DNA of 64,000 nt from JAOAPG01 sp963791575 (GCA_963791575.1 CAWBSY010000012.1:52781-116780); one strand, 5' to 3'; counted from the stretch's first letter, positions 1-10,172 are shown. Notes: generated from the sequence alone by a model not told the origin. Numbers and translations: made by a program.

Positions 1-90
1 CTTATTCTCTACTCAGGAAATAAGGCGAATGTACCAGCTCGCTTAAGCCAACAGGGCGCCGAAATGTTTAGGACTGGTTGCGCGAGAGGG

Positions 91-1623
91 CTAAGAAAGC
101 CCTCCGGCTGCGGCGCCCAGGGAAGCTCGCTCAGGAATTTGCAAAACTTTTGATACCCAGTCTTCCATTACAGGCAAATGTTCGCGAGCATCACGTTCAC
201 TTAGAAACTTTACATTGCTATAGCGCGACTCCTGGTAGTTGCGCACCTTACCGTTATGGATCGCGTCGAGAACCTGTTGCACACCAGCCTCTACTTTCCA
301 TACTGGTTGAAATCCGAGCGATTCACGAATACGGCGAAATTCTACACGATAATTTCTGCGATCAACATTTTCCTCGGTACAGCGAAGTTCAGCGCCGGGC
401 ACCATCTTTTGAATCAGTTGGCCCACTTGGCCAAGAGTCATATTTTGTTCGTCTGATCCAACATTGAAAATAACTGGTGTCACCGCAGCCGAGGGAGCCT
501 CAAGCGCGGTTAAAACCGAACGTCCGGCATCGTGGACGTGCAGGAATGGACGCCATTGATCTTTACCGTAAACGGTGATCACACGATCGACAACCGCCTT
601 TGCCGCCAACAGATTCACCACTAGATCAAATCGCGTTCGGCCAGACAATCCATAGATGGTTCCGAATCGCAGGATCACTGGCTCGAAGCCGTTGCCGCGA
701 AATGGCAGGAGCACATTTTCGGAAGCAATCTTGCTTCGTGCATAAAGCGAGACCGGATTCAAGGCAGATCTTTCATTTAAGATTTGATCGCTTGCGCCGT
801 AGACCGAGCAACTGCTGGCAAACACAAATCGTGAAATGCCATTGCCTTTTGCAACCTGCGCAATCATGCGGGTCGCGATCACATTGATCTGGATCGTGAG
901 CTCTTCATCCAGGGCACACGCAGGGTCTCCGACCAGTCCGCCCAGATGGATGACTGCGTTCATGTTCTTCATTGCTGCGACTACCGTATCGACATTACGG
1001 AAGTCTCCGCGATGGATCTCAAGATTAGGATGTTGCATGAATGGCTTGATGGGCTCGTCTCCATAAAGGAAGCAGTCCAATAAGCGAATGTGGTATCCCC
1101 GATCAAGCAATTTTGGAAGGAGGGCTGAACCGATGTATCCGGCTCCGCCTATTACCAGAACGCTCTGCTGTTCTTTCTGTAGTGAAATGCTGACAGGTTG
1201 GTGCTCTTGAATGATGACTTGTTTCCAGACTTTTGCCCACAAGCGTGCCGCGAGCAAAAGAACTGAGGCGGCCAGCCACGCTAATATGAAGGCAGAGCGA
1301 GGAAATGACGGGACAATCCTGAGAAAGTACATGGCGAGCGCGAGAATTACGAACGAGATCGCCGTGGATTGCAGAATCGTGAGCGCCTTATATTTGCTGG
1401 CATAAGAACGTCCCTTCGTATAAAAACCCATGACGTAGAAGACCAGGGGCGCGGGACAACTAAGCAGAGCTGCCGAACGCAAAAACATATTCAGCAGAAA
1501 CACCGGATGTTTGTCGTACAACCATATTTGAGGCAGAAGTGAAAGTACGAGTGAGGTATTTAGAATAACGAGATCGGCAAAAACTCGGACAAAAATCTGA
1601 GTAGGATTATTTGTTTTTGACAT
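91..1623 (-). CDS. Membrane-anchored NAD-dependent sugar epimerase/dehydratase
   Basis: The protein has 510 residues. About 140 N-terminal residues hold roughly four hydrophobic segments; an extended-SDR domain follows. The nucleotide-binding glycine motif GGAGYIG lies near residue 158 and the catalytic YARSK (YxxxK) near residue 290, with an upstream SSCSVYG strand end. This is the UDP-sugar 4-epimerase-like family. The membrane part recalls the N-terminus of PglF/WbaP-type proteins, but the CoA-binding-like middle domain of PglF is missing, so this is an unusual compact arrangement. It is the last gene of the exopolysaccharide operon inside the window and probably makes or modifies a nucleotide sugar at the inner membrane. 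The exact substrate cannot be read from sequence. The start is an ATG at 1621-1623. Confidence 0.8.
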   Translation of the reverse strand: MSKTNNPTQIFVRVFADLVILNTSLVLSLLPQIWLYDKHPVFLLNMFLRSAALLSCPAPLVFYVMGFYTKGRSYASKYKALTILQSTAISFVILALAMYFLRIVPSFPRSAFILAWLAASVLLLAARLWAKVWKQVIIQEHQPVSISLQKEQQSVLVIGGAGYIGSALLPKLLDRGYHIRLLDCFLYGDEPIKPFMQHPNLEIHRGDFRNVDTVVAAMKNMNAVIHLGGLVGDPACALDEELTIQINVIATRMIAQVAKGNGISRFVFASSCSVYGASDQILNERSALNPVSLYARSKIASENVLLPFRGNGFEPVILRFGTIYGLSGRTRFDLVVNLLAAKAVVDRVITVYGKDQWRPFLHVHDAGRSVLTALEAPSAAVTPVIFNVGSDEQNMTLGQVGQLIQKMVPGAELRCTEENVDRRNYRVEFRRIRESLGFQPVWKVEAGVQQVLDAIHNGKVRNYQESRYSNVKFLSERDAREHLPVMEDWVSKVLQIPERASLGAAAGGLS

Positions 1624-1715
1624 GGCGCGTAGGTTTCCCTTTGTCAGGACTGCGAAAAATCAGATGAATTATTTTGTTGTGACAGGTTGGTCTAAAAGAG
1701 ATTGTTAAGAAAATA

Positions 1716-2927
1716 TCACAGAGTGGCGATTTGCATTACTTGTTCAACAGCTTTGCAGGTTTGCTCGATATGTACATCCGAGAGGGTTGGATGCACAAGA
1801 AACATCAGACTGGTTTCGCCCAGCTCTCGAGCTACTGGCAAAAATTCAGAAGGCCGTAGATCCGGCGAGAATGCCTTCTCCAAGTAAAGTTCGCTGCAGC
1901 TGCCAGAAAAGCATGGCACACCGGCAGCCACGACTTCTGACATAATCCGATCACGATTCCAGTCGGCGCGAAGACGCTCTGGTCGCACAAAGACATAGTA
2001 CTTGTAATACGAGTGTCCGATTTCCATCGGAGGCGCTGTTACTCGCAATGCAGCGATGGATTGGAAGCACTCCGTTAAAGCCTCAGCGTGTTTACGGCGC
2101 TTCGCCACCCATGCTGGAAGCTTCTTCAATTGCACCCGCCCGAGTGCGGATTGCATTTCCGTCAGCCGCCAATTCGTTCCGAATGATTCGTGCAGCCAGC
2201 GAAAACCTGCGGGGTGCTCACGCCGGTAAACTGCATCGTAACTTTTGCCATGATCTTTGAAACTCCAGGCAAGTTGCCATAGGCGTTCATCGTTGGTGGT
2301 GACCATGCCACCCTCGCCTCCGGTGGTCATGATCTTGTCCTGGCAGAATGAAAATGCCGCCATGTGGCCCAGCGAACCGACTTGGGAGCCCTTATAAGTC
2401 GCACCGTGGGCTTGTGCACAGTCTTCAATCACCTTTAGATCGAACTCTGCGGCAAGTTCCATGATCGCGTCCATATCGCAGGGCCAACCAGCCAGGTGGA
2501 CTGCAATAATCGCTTTGGTCTTGGGTGTGATGGCTTTTCGAATTGTCTCTGCGGTGATGTTTTGGCTATTCCGATCGACATCCACACACACGGGACGAGC
2601 ACCCCGCATCACAATGCAACTTGCAGAAGCAATGAAAGTTCGCGAAGTCGTTATGACTTCGTCTCCGGGGCCAATACCCAAAACATGAAGAGCAAGTTCC
2701 AACGCGACGGTTCCGTTTGCGACACAGATCGCGTGCTTTGTTCCTACATATTCCGCAAATTCGTTTTCAAACTTGCGTCCCTCTTCGCCCGTCCAGTAGT
2801 TAACTTTTCCTGAACGAAGCACCGAAGTCACAGCCTCGATTTCGTCTGCTTCGAAATGCGGCCAAGGCGCGAACGGCAATTGTTTGTTTGTCGGAATCTT
2901 CGTTTCTAAAACAGCTGCAGTAGTCAT
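1716..2927 (-). CDS. DegT/DnrJ/EryC1/StrS-family sugar aminotransferase
   Basis: The 403-residue PLP enzyme of the sugar aminotransferase family has the usual length. The Schiff-base lysine sits in SFCQDKIMTTGGEGG (about residue 200), and the family stretches GPGDEVITTSRTFIAS and VIEDCAQAHGATYKG are present. Such enzymes transfer an amino group from glutamate to a keto-sugar nucleotide. It is encoded between the glycosyltransferase/sugar-transferase polypeptide and the epimerase, 17 bases after the former, so it most likely makes an amino-sugar for the same polysaccharide. The PglD-like acyltransferase domain next door could N-acylate its product, as PglE/PglD do. ATG start at 2925-2927. Confidence 0.88.
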   Translation of the reverse strand: MTTAAVLETKIPTNKQLPFAPWPHFEADEIEAVTSVLRSGKVNYWTGEEGRKFENEFAEYVGTKHAICVANGTVALELALHVLGIGPGDEVITTSRTFIASASCIVMRGARPVCVDVDRNSQNITAETIRKAITPKTKAIIAVHLAGWPCDMDAIMELAAEFDLKVIEDCAQAHGATYKGSQVGSLGHMAAFSFCQDKIMTTGGEGGMVTTNDERLWQLAWSFKDHGKSYDAVYRREHPAGFRWLHESFGTNWRLTEMQSALGRVQLKKLPAWVAKRRKHAEALTECFQSIAALRVTAPPMEIGHSYYKYYVFVRPERLRADWNRDRIMSEVVAAGVPCFSGSCSELYLEKAFSPDLRPSEFLPVARELGETSLMFLVHPTLSDVHIEQTCKAVEQVMQIATL

Positions 2928-2944
2928 AGGAATATGAAGTAAGT

Positions 2945-5464
2945 TTAGACGTGATACTGCGTTTTCTGAGACGACTGCTGTGTGTTTACATCCGATCTTG
3001 GACGCGCTGGGATACCTACAACTGTCACGCCATCGGGGACATCTCGCGTGACCACCGCCCCGGCGCCCACAATCGCACCTGAACCTATATGAAGATATTG
3101 CAGAATTTGCGCCCCCGAACCGATTAGCGCGCTCTCGCCGATAACGACGCCTCCGTTGACGTTTGCTCCGGGATTCACCACCGAGCCGCGTCCCACGTGT
3201 GCCTCGTGTCCAAAAGTAGATGCGAAGTTACACAGCGAAAATTCTTCGAGAATCACATTTACAGTTGCCGTGACATTCGCGCCAATGAACACCCCTTTAT
3301 CGATGCGAGCCGAACCCAGATCAATGACTGCAGTGGGATGAATAATCACGGGCCATTCGATATCTGGAAATCGAGACTCCAGTTCGCCCGCCAGCTTCAA
3401 TCTTATAGCTGGACTCCCTATACCCATAGCGAGTGCGTCGACCGAAGTGCGATGACGCTCGATCCAATCGAAGTCTCCAAGCACTTGATCTCGGCTATCG
3501 CGAGGGCCAAGGCGCGACATATCACTCACCACGTATCCGAGGAATTCAAACTGTTTCTGCTCGCGATTAACCCATTGCACGGCGGACGCGATTTCGCGCG
3601 CCATTCCACCTGCCCCGATTACAACAATGCGTGTCGTACTCATATCGCGCGCCCAGTGATCTTGCTCTCCAACCCCTCGATATTCTGGCATGGTCGCGTG
3701 ACCAGGTTGCGAAATTCCATCAAATGTGACCATCTTCCACAGTGTTATCACTAAAATCTTCAAATCGAGCCAAAAGCTTTGGTTATCTACATACCAAAGA
3801 TCAAGTTTGAATTTCTCAGTCCAACTCAGCGCATTTCTGCCATTTATCTGTGCCCATCCTGTGATTCCTGGCTTTACATCGTGACGGCGCATCTGCTCTG
3901 GCGTGTAGCGTTCGAGATATTGCGCCAGCAAAGGACGCGGACCAACCAGACTCATCTCCCCGCGAATCACATTGATCAGCTCTGGCAGTTCGTCCACGCT
4001 TGTCGCACGAAGAAATTTACCCAGCCACGTCAAACGATCCGCATCCGGAAGCAATCTTCCGTGTGCATCGCGTGCATCCGTCATAGTACGAAACTTCAGA
4101 CACGAGAAGAGTTGTCCCTTCAGGCCGGGACGAACTTGGCGAAAGAAAATCGGCGATCCCAGGAAAAGACGCACGACTACAGCTACTAACAAAAGTATTG
4201 GGAACAGTAATACTAAACCCGTGCCCGCGATCAACAGATCGAACGCTCGCTTGCTCATACCGCCTGGGCTAGTCTCCACTGGCTTTACTGATTCTGCGAC
4301 ACTCGATTGCGGCACTTTGCTTTCCAGTAGATCGTTGTACATCTTCACCTGCGCGTCCCAAATCACCTCGGGACGAAACTCTCGCTCCATCCGTGCGCGT
4401 CCTGCTTGCCCCATACTTTCTCGCAATTGCTTGTCTGTCAATAATCGATTCATCGCGTGAGCGAGCGCATATGAATCGCCCACTGGAACCAGAATTCCAG
4501 TCTCGCCGTCGATCACCGAATCTCTGGCGCCAGTGGCCATCGTCGTAACCACAGGCACGCCGCTCGCCTGAGCCTCCAGAGGAACGCCGGGAAAGCCTTC
4601 GCGATAGGTCGGCAAAGCCAACACATCCATCAGGCCATAGTAGGGCGCAGTGTCAGATACGAACCCGGTGCAAATGACTTCTGGAGCAGTCTCGATAAAC
4701 CGCCGCACTCCGGGTTCAACCGGATCGCCCTCTTCAAAATCTCCCACCAGCAGCAACCGCAATTCCGGATGCGATTTACGAAGCTCTTGCACCGCCTCCA
4801 CCAATTGCCGGATGCCTTTGTCTTTCACAAAGCGGCCCACAAATCCAACCACCGGAACATCTCGCGGAATGCTGAGTCGCTGGCGCAGAATATCTGTTGC
4901 TTCCGAGTTGCGGCTGTCGGGCGTGAAGCGGTGCACATCCACGCCTCCGCTACCCTTTACGAGAACCATAGCTTTTTGTGGAGAGACCAACTTCAGACTG
5001 ATCGCGCGTTCCCGCAAACTCGGACTCACACATACCACCCGATGCGAACATGCACACGCGATCCACTCAGCCGCCCAAAGTATGCCCCGCTTGAGACCAG
5101 TCGCGGTCTCTAGCCGCAGGCCTCGCAGCGTATAAACTCGGCAGGGAACCCGAGCCAGCCAGGCAGCGATGCCTGTCAAAAGCCCGGCTTTCGGAGTGCT
5201 GGCATCGACAATCGCGGGACGCACGCGGCGAATCGTCCGATACAGCTTCCAAAGCGAAACTAAATCTTGTCGGAAAGCAATCTCGCGCTCCATGGGAACG
5301 GCGATGCTGGGGACATCCTCGTGCTCTGAAACTTTTATCAAATTCTCACCGGGAGATGACAACAAGACCGGATCGATCCCCGCACTTCGCAAATGCCGCA
5401 GCAGGCCGCCATTGTAGAAGGTACAAGCCAGCGGGGAAGTCACGGCGAATAGGATACGCTTCAT
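2945..5464 (-). CDS. Glycosyltransferase (GT4) / undecaprenyl-phosphate sugar-phosphate transferase / PglD-like acyltransferase in one reading frame
   Basis: From the ATG at 5462-5464 (ATGA overlap with the preceding gene) the frame encodes 839 residues. Residues 1 to about 390 are a GT4 glycosyltransferase (PTYREGFPGVPLEAQASGVP donor-binding region). Residues 403 to about 600 start with a hydrophobic helix and are a bacterial sugar-phosphate transferase (KFRTM, SLVGPRPLL, KPGITGWAQINGR), the enzyme that loads the first sugar on undecaprenyl phosphate. Residues 608-839 are a PglD/NeuD-like left-handed beta-helix acyltransferase with hexapeptide repeats. Both domain joins fall on an ATGA string (Met403 and Met608), the overlap type used between separate cistrons in this operon. 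Given the many indels in this window, the fusion may be artificial. Domain identities are secure; the single polypeptide is not. Confidence 0.82.
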   Translation of the reverse strand: MKRILFAVTSPLACTFYNGGLLRHLRSAGIDPVLLSSPGENLIKVSEHEDVPSIAVPMEREIAFRQDLVSLWKLYRTIRRVRPAIVDASTPKAGLLTGIAAWLARVPCRVYTLRGLRLETATGLKRGILWAAEWIACACSHRVVCVSPSLRERAISLKLVSPQKAMVLVKGSGGVDVHRFTPDSRNSEATDILRQRLSIPRDVPVVGFVGRFVKDKGIRQLVEAVQELRKSHPELRLLLVGDFEEGDPVEPGVRRFIETAPEVICTGFVSDTAPYYGLMDVLALPTYREGFPGVPLEAQASGVPVVTTMATGARDSVIDGETGILVPVGDSYALAHAMNRLLTDKQLRESMGQAGRARMEREFRPEVIWDAQVKMYNDLLESKVPQSSVAESVKPVETSPGGMSKRAFDLLIAGTGLVLLFPILLLVAVVVRLFLGSPIFFRQVRPGLKGQLFSCLKFRTMTDARDAHGRLLPDADRLTWLGKFLRATSVDELPELINVIRGEMSLVGPRPLLAQYLERYTPEQMRRHDVKPGITGWAQINGRNALSWTEKFKLDLWYVDNQSFWLDLKILVITLWKMVTFDGISQPGHATMPEYRGVGEQDHWARDMSTTRIVVIGAGGMAREIASAVQWVNREQKQFEFLGYVVSDMSRLGPRDSRDQVLGDFDWIERHRTSVDALAMGIGSPAIRLKLAGELESRFPDIEWPVIIHPTAVIDLGSARIDKGVFIGANVTATVNVILEEFSLCNFASTFGHEAHVGRGSVVNPGANVNGGVVIGESALIGSGAQILQYLHIGSGAIVGAGAVVTRDVPDGVTVVGIPARPRSDVNTQQSSQKTQYHV

Positions 5465-6613
5465 GCTTTTACGTTTGAGAGACTGGTCGCCAATGCGGAA
5501 GACTCTGAATTTCTTTGCAGAAGCCATCCATATATCTGTTCCCATTGATCTACAACCGACGAAAGACTGTAGTGCTTGGAAACATAGTCTCGCCCCGCGA
5601 GTCCTTGTGAACGGCGCGATTCGGGAGAGAGCTCTTCCATGCGGAGCATCGCATCTGCCAATGCGTCAGAATTCTTTGCGGGAACTAGAAACCCGCTCAC
5701 TCCGTTGCGAACGATTTCATTGTTTCCACCAACATCTGTGGCTACAATTGGCACCCCTGCAGCACTCGCTTCCAGGAGTACCATTGGCAAGCCTTCCCAA
5801 GCCGAGGACATTACGTAAGCGTCGGCAGCAGCCATCAAATCAGGGACATCTTTGCGCCTGCCTAGAAATCGAACGCGATCGGAAACGCCCATTTGAGTGG
5901 CTAGCTGCTCTGTGGAAGAACGCAGGGGGCCGTCTCCGGCAATGAGTAGAATATTGCGCTCCGAGGACCGTGCCATCGCCATTAACAGGTTCGGATAATC
6001 TTTCGGAGTGTCTAGTCGTCCCACCGCCAACCAAACGAATCGGTCTTTAATGTCGAGCGCTTGTCGTAACTTTGAGCGCATCTCGCTGTTACTTTGAAAG
6101 TCTTGTAGTGGAACTCCATTGGGTACAACTTTGAGCTTGTGGGAAGGAACCGCGCCAATGCTGATGTATCGCTCAGCCGCAGCGGCACTAACAATTGTAG
6201 TGAGATCGGCGAGGCCATCTGTAATTCGATAAGCCAGTTCTCTTGCTCGGCCACCCTCGCTGATGCTGTGCGCGGTTGAGATGACCACTGGAACTGATGC
6301 AAATAAGCGCGCCAATCTACCTAGCAAATTAGAATGCACCATGTGGGTGTGAAGAAAAGCTGGTCGTTCCTGCCGAAGAATACGCACCAGTCTTACAATC
6401 GCTCGCGGATCAGGTACGCCGCGTTTTATTCCCAAAGAGGTAACTTCAATTCCTGCCTCTTCCAGTTCCGCTTGGAGCGGCCCATCCCGATATCATGCTG
6501 ACTACCTTCGGACGCCATCCTCGGGACGCAAGTTCCCGGGCTATGAGGACCAGTTGGGTCTCAGCGCCTCCGGGATACAAGCCAGTTATCAAGAACAAAA
6601 CTGAGCGATTCAT
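5461..6613 (-). CDS. Glycosyltransferase, GT4 family (frameshifted)
   Basis: The intact gene would begin at the ATG at 6611-6613 with MNRSVLFLITGLYPGGAETQ, a typical GT4 acceptor-side start (GGAE). The frame breaks at about 6480-6486 after SMISG and resumes one frame over with GPLQAELEEAGIEVTSLGIK. From there to 5461 the reading is clean, with GRLDTPKDYPNLL, GDGPLR and SSAWEGLPMVLLEASAAGVP (UDP-sugar binding, E-x7-E type). The role is addition of a sugar to the lipid-linked repeat unit on the cytoplasmic side. It overlaps the following gene by ATGA. The break is a single indel and is probably a sequence error, because the neighbouring frames are well preserved. Confidence 0.8.
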
Positions 6614-6628
6614 GAATTATTTTGCGAG

Positions 6629-7903
6629 TTAAGCGTGCTTTAGTCGAAGCATTTGCCGCGCTCTTGCGGGCGACTTGGACGCTAATAAAAGGAGCAGCAC
6701 CAAAGGCAATACCATAACGCGTTGCCTTGCCAGCAATCCAAAGTTGCTCAATGAGATTGAAAAGACGATTGAGAAAATCAGGAAAAAAGAAACCGTGAAA
6801 GCTACCAATGGAATCGACCTGCCTTTTACCACGAGCTTGAAAAGTGAGTCTCCGGCTCACGATGAGGAATAGTAAAAAAAGCCCCTCGCAAGATGCTATC
6901 AACGCGGACTCGTTATTCGTCTCCCAAGGAAATGGCCTGAACATAAGGAAGGGGATTGAGCAAACCTGCTGGTAATCGAAGCATCGCTGGTCCCAAAGGC
7001 TGAGCCGCCCACCTGGTTGTTTTTGTAGGAGTAGTCTGACATGGATTGGGCGTCTTCCATGCTGCTAACCTCCAAAGAGGTTCGAGCATAGATCATTACC
7101 GCCCAGCAGACAGCCAGAAACAACGGAAAAAGCAAAAACTTTAGGCCAATAATCTTCCGGCTTTGTTTGATGTCACCAATCAAGTAACTGGCAAACAGAC
7201 TAATCGAAAGGAAGGCGCCCATATGAGGTCGCACCACCGTTGCCAAGACGAAGCCGGCAAATATCGTCATCCAGCCTTTCATGTCAAAGCGCCGGGAAAC
7301 TCCATAGGCGATGAGACCAATTGCTAGCATCATCAAAGCGTCTTTGCCGAAGGTTGCCGTCCAATAAACAATTGAAGGAAAAAAGAAAAGTGCTAAAGCG
7401 ACTGGCCGGCTGTTGGCGGTAGGGAATGCCCGGATAAAAGCGCGATAAAAGAGAAATTGTCCCCAGAAGGCAGTGATCGCAAACAAGACAATAATGCCGA
7501 ACAGCGACGGCCCGATTGCCGAAAATAGATAGGCTCCGACTACACTGATGAAATTTGTACCCCATAACTGCTGATACGAGAAGACGTCCACGATATGCGT
7601 GGAAGACGAGGAGAGTTGGCGAGCCGTTTCGTAGTAGAGGTGGACATCAGCTAGTTTGAATGAATCGAGTGCGGTATAAATCCATGCGGCAAATAACTTG
7701 GTAAGCAGTCCACCCAGCATGACATAGAAAAGAAACTTATCACGGTTCGAAACAATAGCAATAAACCCAAAGCTTAGAGCAATGGCGAGCGGAATTATCA
7801 GTAGCGATCCGTTGATTTCACCTTCCACTAAAAAACATATGGCTGCCCCGGCTAACAGCAATAGTCCGAAACTTAGTGACGAATAAATCCAGTGCGGCTT
7901 CAT
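6629..7903 (-). CDS. Polysaccharide polymerase-like multi-membrane protein (Wzy type, twice frameshifted)
   Basis: A hydrophobic protein of about 425 residues with around ten predicted membrane segments and no enzyme motif, as usual for Wzy/O-antigen polymerases. The reading frame shifts at about 6955-6965, where it resumes with MFRPFPWETNNESALIAS, and again near 6835, where it resumes up to NFGLLARQRVMVLPLVLLLL and stops at 6629. The NFGxLxRQR segment is familiar from membrane proteins of exopolysaccharide loci. The initiator is taken as the ATG at 7901-7903; an upstream TTG at 7918 is possible. Its position between flippase/methyltransferase and glycosyltransferase genes supports the polymerase call, which otherwise rests on topology and context. 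Confidence 0.65.
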
Positions 7904-7936
7904 AAAGAAGGTGTTCAATGCCTACGAAAGGCGTAG

Positions 7937-8647
7937 TTAGAATGCCGGTTTTTCGTAAACGTACAAAAATTTGGACGCTAATAGTTCCGACTCGGGCGTA
8001 ATACAGTTAAGAAGATCAAGGAAAGCACGTTTGGCGTAGGCTTTTCCGAGTCGCATTAGCCAGTATTCTTTCAAAGACAATCCCGCGCGCCTTCCCAGCT
8101 CCATTGCTGCGGAGGGAGAGACCCATGACACGTGATCCGCATTGGTCACGAGCGTTCCTTTTACAAATGTTGACCAGATGTGCTTGATCCAATAAGGATT
8201 CGGTGTCGACACTAGAATTAATCCATCAGAGGTCAAATGACGGCCGGCGAATTTTAAGAGGCGCATAGGATCATTAACATGTTCAATAACGTCTCCAATC
8301 ACAATGCGCTCAAATCTTTCATGCAAGTCTTCTTCGGAGGTTGCATCTACTAGTCTCACATTGAAGCCACGGCTTTTGAGGAGTTCGATTCCTTGAGGGA
8401 CAATGTCTATTCCGAGTACATGTGCAGCGTGTCGTTTGATATAGGCATGTTTCCAGGTCGGTAGGTCGATATGACTAATGTCGTGCTCAACTACTCCAAT
8501 ATCCAGCACTGAACGGCCCGTCACAAATTCAGTAAACAACTCCAAATAGCCGGATCGACTTTTCCTTATGCGCTTTAATTGGTTGGTGAGAGGTGACAAG
8601 ACTTCAGGTGACACAGGATTATCAGTAATATTTGTCCAATTCAACAT
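7937..8647 (-). CDS. Class I SAM-dependent methyltransferase
   Basis: The 236-residue protein has motif I as VLDIGVVEHD (about residue 50), an acidic end of strand 2 at VLGIDIVPQG and a post-motif region GDVIEHVNDPMRLL, which fits the Methyltransf_11/23 group. Motif I lacks the usual GxGxG glycines (IGVVEHD), so SAM binding may be modified. It lies between the flippase and polymerase genes of the polysaccharide operon. It could O-methylate a sugar or cap the repeat unit; the acceptor is unknown. ATG start at 8645-8647. Confidence 0.78.
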   Translation of the reverse strand: MLNWTNITDNPVSPEVLSPLTNQLKRIRKSRSGYLELFTEFVTGRSVLDIGVVEHDISHIDLPTWKHAYIKRHAAHVLGIDIVPQGIELLKSRGFNVRLVDATSEEDLHERFERIVIGDVIEHVNDPMRLLKFAGRHLTSDGLILVSTPNPYWIKHIWSTFVKGTLVTNADHVSWVSPSAAMELGRRAGLSLKEYWLMRLGKAYAKRAFLDLLNCITPESELLASKFLYVYEKPAF

Positions 8648-8667
8648 AGTGTTCCTCTTTGTAGAAA

Positions 8668-9999
8668 TCAGTAGTCTATGGTGATCACGAGTCCTGCATA
8701 ATTGACTGCTTGCCGCATTGCCAGAACTCTGGCTCTCTTCAGCTCACGATGTAGCCCGAACGCAAAACCTGCTACTTGCACAAGTGCCGCCAACGACATC
8801 GCCCAAGCCGCGCCTATTAGCCCGAATCTGGGGATTAACAGCAACGAACTACAGGCAGCAGTAAGCGTCGAAAATCCGACTACTATTAGAGGAGGAGTGA
8901 AGCACCTTGCCGCAGTTAGGCCATACCCCAGAAAAGACGCAACAGCAAATATGCAGGCCGTCAGGATCATTAACAAGAAAACGCTTATATAATTCGCATA
9001 CTCAGGCCGGTAAATAAAAGACAGTGCTTGGTGCCCAAAAGTAATCGCTAGCGGGATACCAATTATTCCAAGAGCTGCACCAATTTTGATGAGTTTGTAG
9101 ATCAAAGACGTGAATGCATCAAAGTGCCTGTCTGCAAACAGCCTTGACAGTCGCGACGATGCGGATTGTCCCAAGGCATTAATTATTAAACTCGTCGCTG
9201 TACCTAGATATGCTAAAGATGCGTAGATACCAAGTTCACTTGCGCCACGGTAGTGTTGCACAATGTATCTAGGGACATTGGTGTTTAAAGACATTAGAGC
9301 CATAACGAATCCGAGAGGTAAGCTCAGTACAAGCAATCGAGAAAGGATTCGAGGGCTAAAGCTAAGAAGTCCAGCATAGGAATGCTGTATCTGTTTCGCA
9401 ATGCGAAGATCGTACGCGATAAGGACACTTAGCCACGTGACTCCCGTGGCGAGCACAGAAGCAATGAGACTTCTGGAGCGCCAAAACATTATGGTAAAGC
9501 AGGCAAGAGATGCCGTCCCTTTGATCATCAGGGAAGTGGCTACTAGGTCCAGTCTTTCCAATTTCTGCATGAGGCCAGCAATAATATCGCTCATTGATTC
9601 GACCGCTTTGGCAGCGGCGACCAATATCACGATTATCGATAACTTACTGTCAAATCTAGACCACAGAGCAATCACAACGACAGTAGAGAACGCAATCATT
9701 GTGGCGATGCAACGCAGTGTGAAGTAGTCAGAAAATGCGAACTCTGACTGCGAGTCGGTTGCCTGCACTCCGCGAAGCTGCAGGTTAGTAAACATGAATA
9801 TTGGTGCGGCAATGGCTAGAGCAAGCGCAAATTGTCCCACGATGGCGGGGGTTCCTAATTTAGCCAGTACCGAAAGCATTCCCAATTGACACGCCGCATA
9901 AATCACATTCCCAGCCAAAGTCCAAGTGAAACTTACTCGCAGGGGCGGTGCAGGAATGGCTCGACCCTCGGCAGCGATAGCGGTTCCTGTCGCTGCCAT
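8668..9999 (-). CDS. Polysaccharide flippase, Wzx-like (MATE/MOP superfamily)
   Basis: The 443 residues form about twelve hydrophobic helices after a short cytoplasmic leader. The arrangement, with charged loops such as QHYRGASELGIYASLAYLG in the middle, is that of the polysaccharide transporter (PST) family. Wzx proteins flip undecaprenyl-linked repeat units across the inner membrane for Wzy polymerisation. The neighbours (wzy-like gene, wza, wzc) agree. The start is the ATG at 9997-9999; the stop is 20 bases before the methyltransferase start. The upstream gap to wza carries two inverted repeats, so wzx may be transcribed or attenuated separately from the export genes. Confidence 0.82.
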   Translation of the reverse strand: MAATGTAIAAEGRAIPAPPLRVSFTWTLAGNVIYAACQLGMLSVLAKLGTPAIVGQFALALAIAAPIFMFTNLQLRGVQATDSQSEFAFSDYFTLRCIATMIAFSTVVVIALWSRFDSKLSIIVILVAAAKAVESMSDIIAGLMQKLERLDLVATSLMIKGTASLACFTIMFWRSRSLIASVLATGVTWLSVLIAYDLRIAKQIQHSYAGLLSFSPRILSRLLVLSLPLGFVMALMSLNTNVPRYIVQHYRGASELGIYASLAYLGTATSLIINALGQSASSRLSRLFADRHFDAFTSLIYKLIKIGAALGIIGIPLAITFGHQALSFIYRPEYANYISVFLLMILTACIFAVASFLGYGLTAARCFTPPLIVVGFSTLTAACSSLLLIPRFGLIGAAWAMSLAALVQVAGFAFGLHRELKRARVLAMRQAVNYAGLVITIDY

Positions 10000-10121
10000 T
10001 AGTTAACCTTGTCCCATTGTGGGAGCCGAGTCTTCATCACATCCTTTGACAACGCGGCGCTCATTTTTTTCACTTGTGCTATCAATGACATGCAAACTGT
10101 AGCTATAAAAAGTATGTACAA

Positions 10122-10166
10122 AATGTTCCCGTGGGAACATTACGACGCTATGTTCCCGTCGGAACA
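10122..10166. promoter_or_regulatory. Two tandem GTTCC-type inverted repeats between wza and wzx
   Basis: Dyad 1 at 10122-10141 has perfect nine-base arms AATGTTCCC/GGGAACATT around GT. Dyad 2 at 10151-10166 has arms TGTTCC/GGAACA around four bases. Their centres are 27 bases apart. Read on the minus strand, dyad 1 is followed by TTTTG, so it could be a weak intrinsic terminator or attenuator after wza. As DNA, the pair looks like a double operator in front of wzx. The sequence alone does not decide between these. Confidence 0.5.
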
Positions 10167-10172
10167 CTGGCG

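Noticed and set aside
6561..6944. Separate 127-residue gene on the minus strand
   Set aside because: Its first 30 or so residues are the frame-shifted continuation of the Wzy-like protein and the rest is out of frame.
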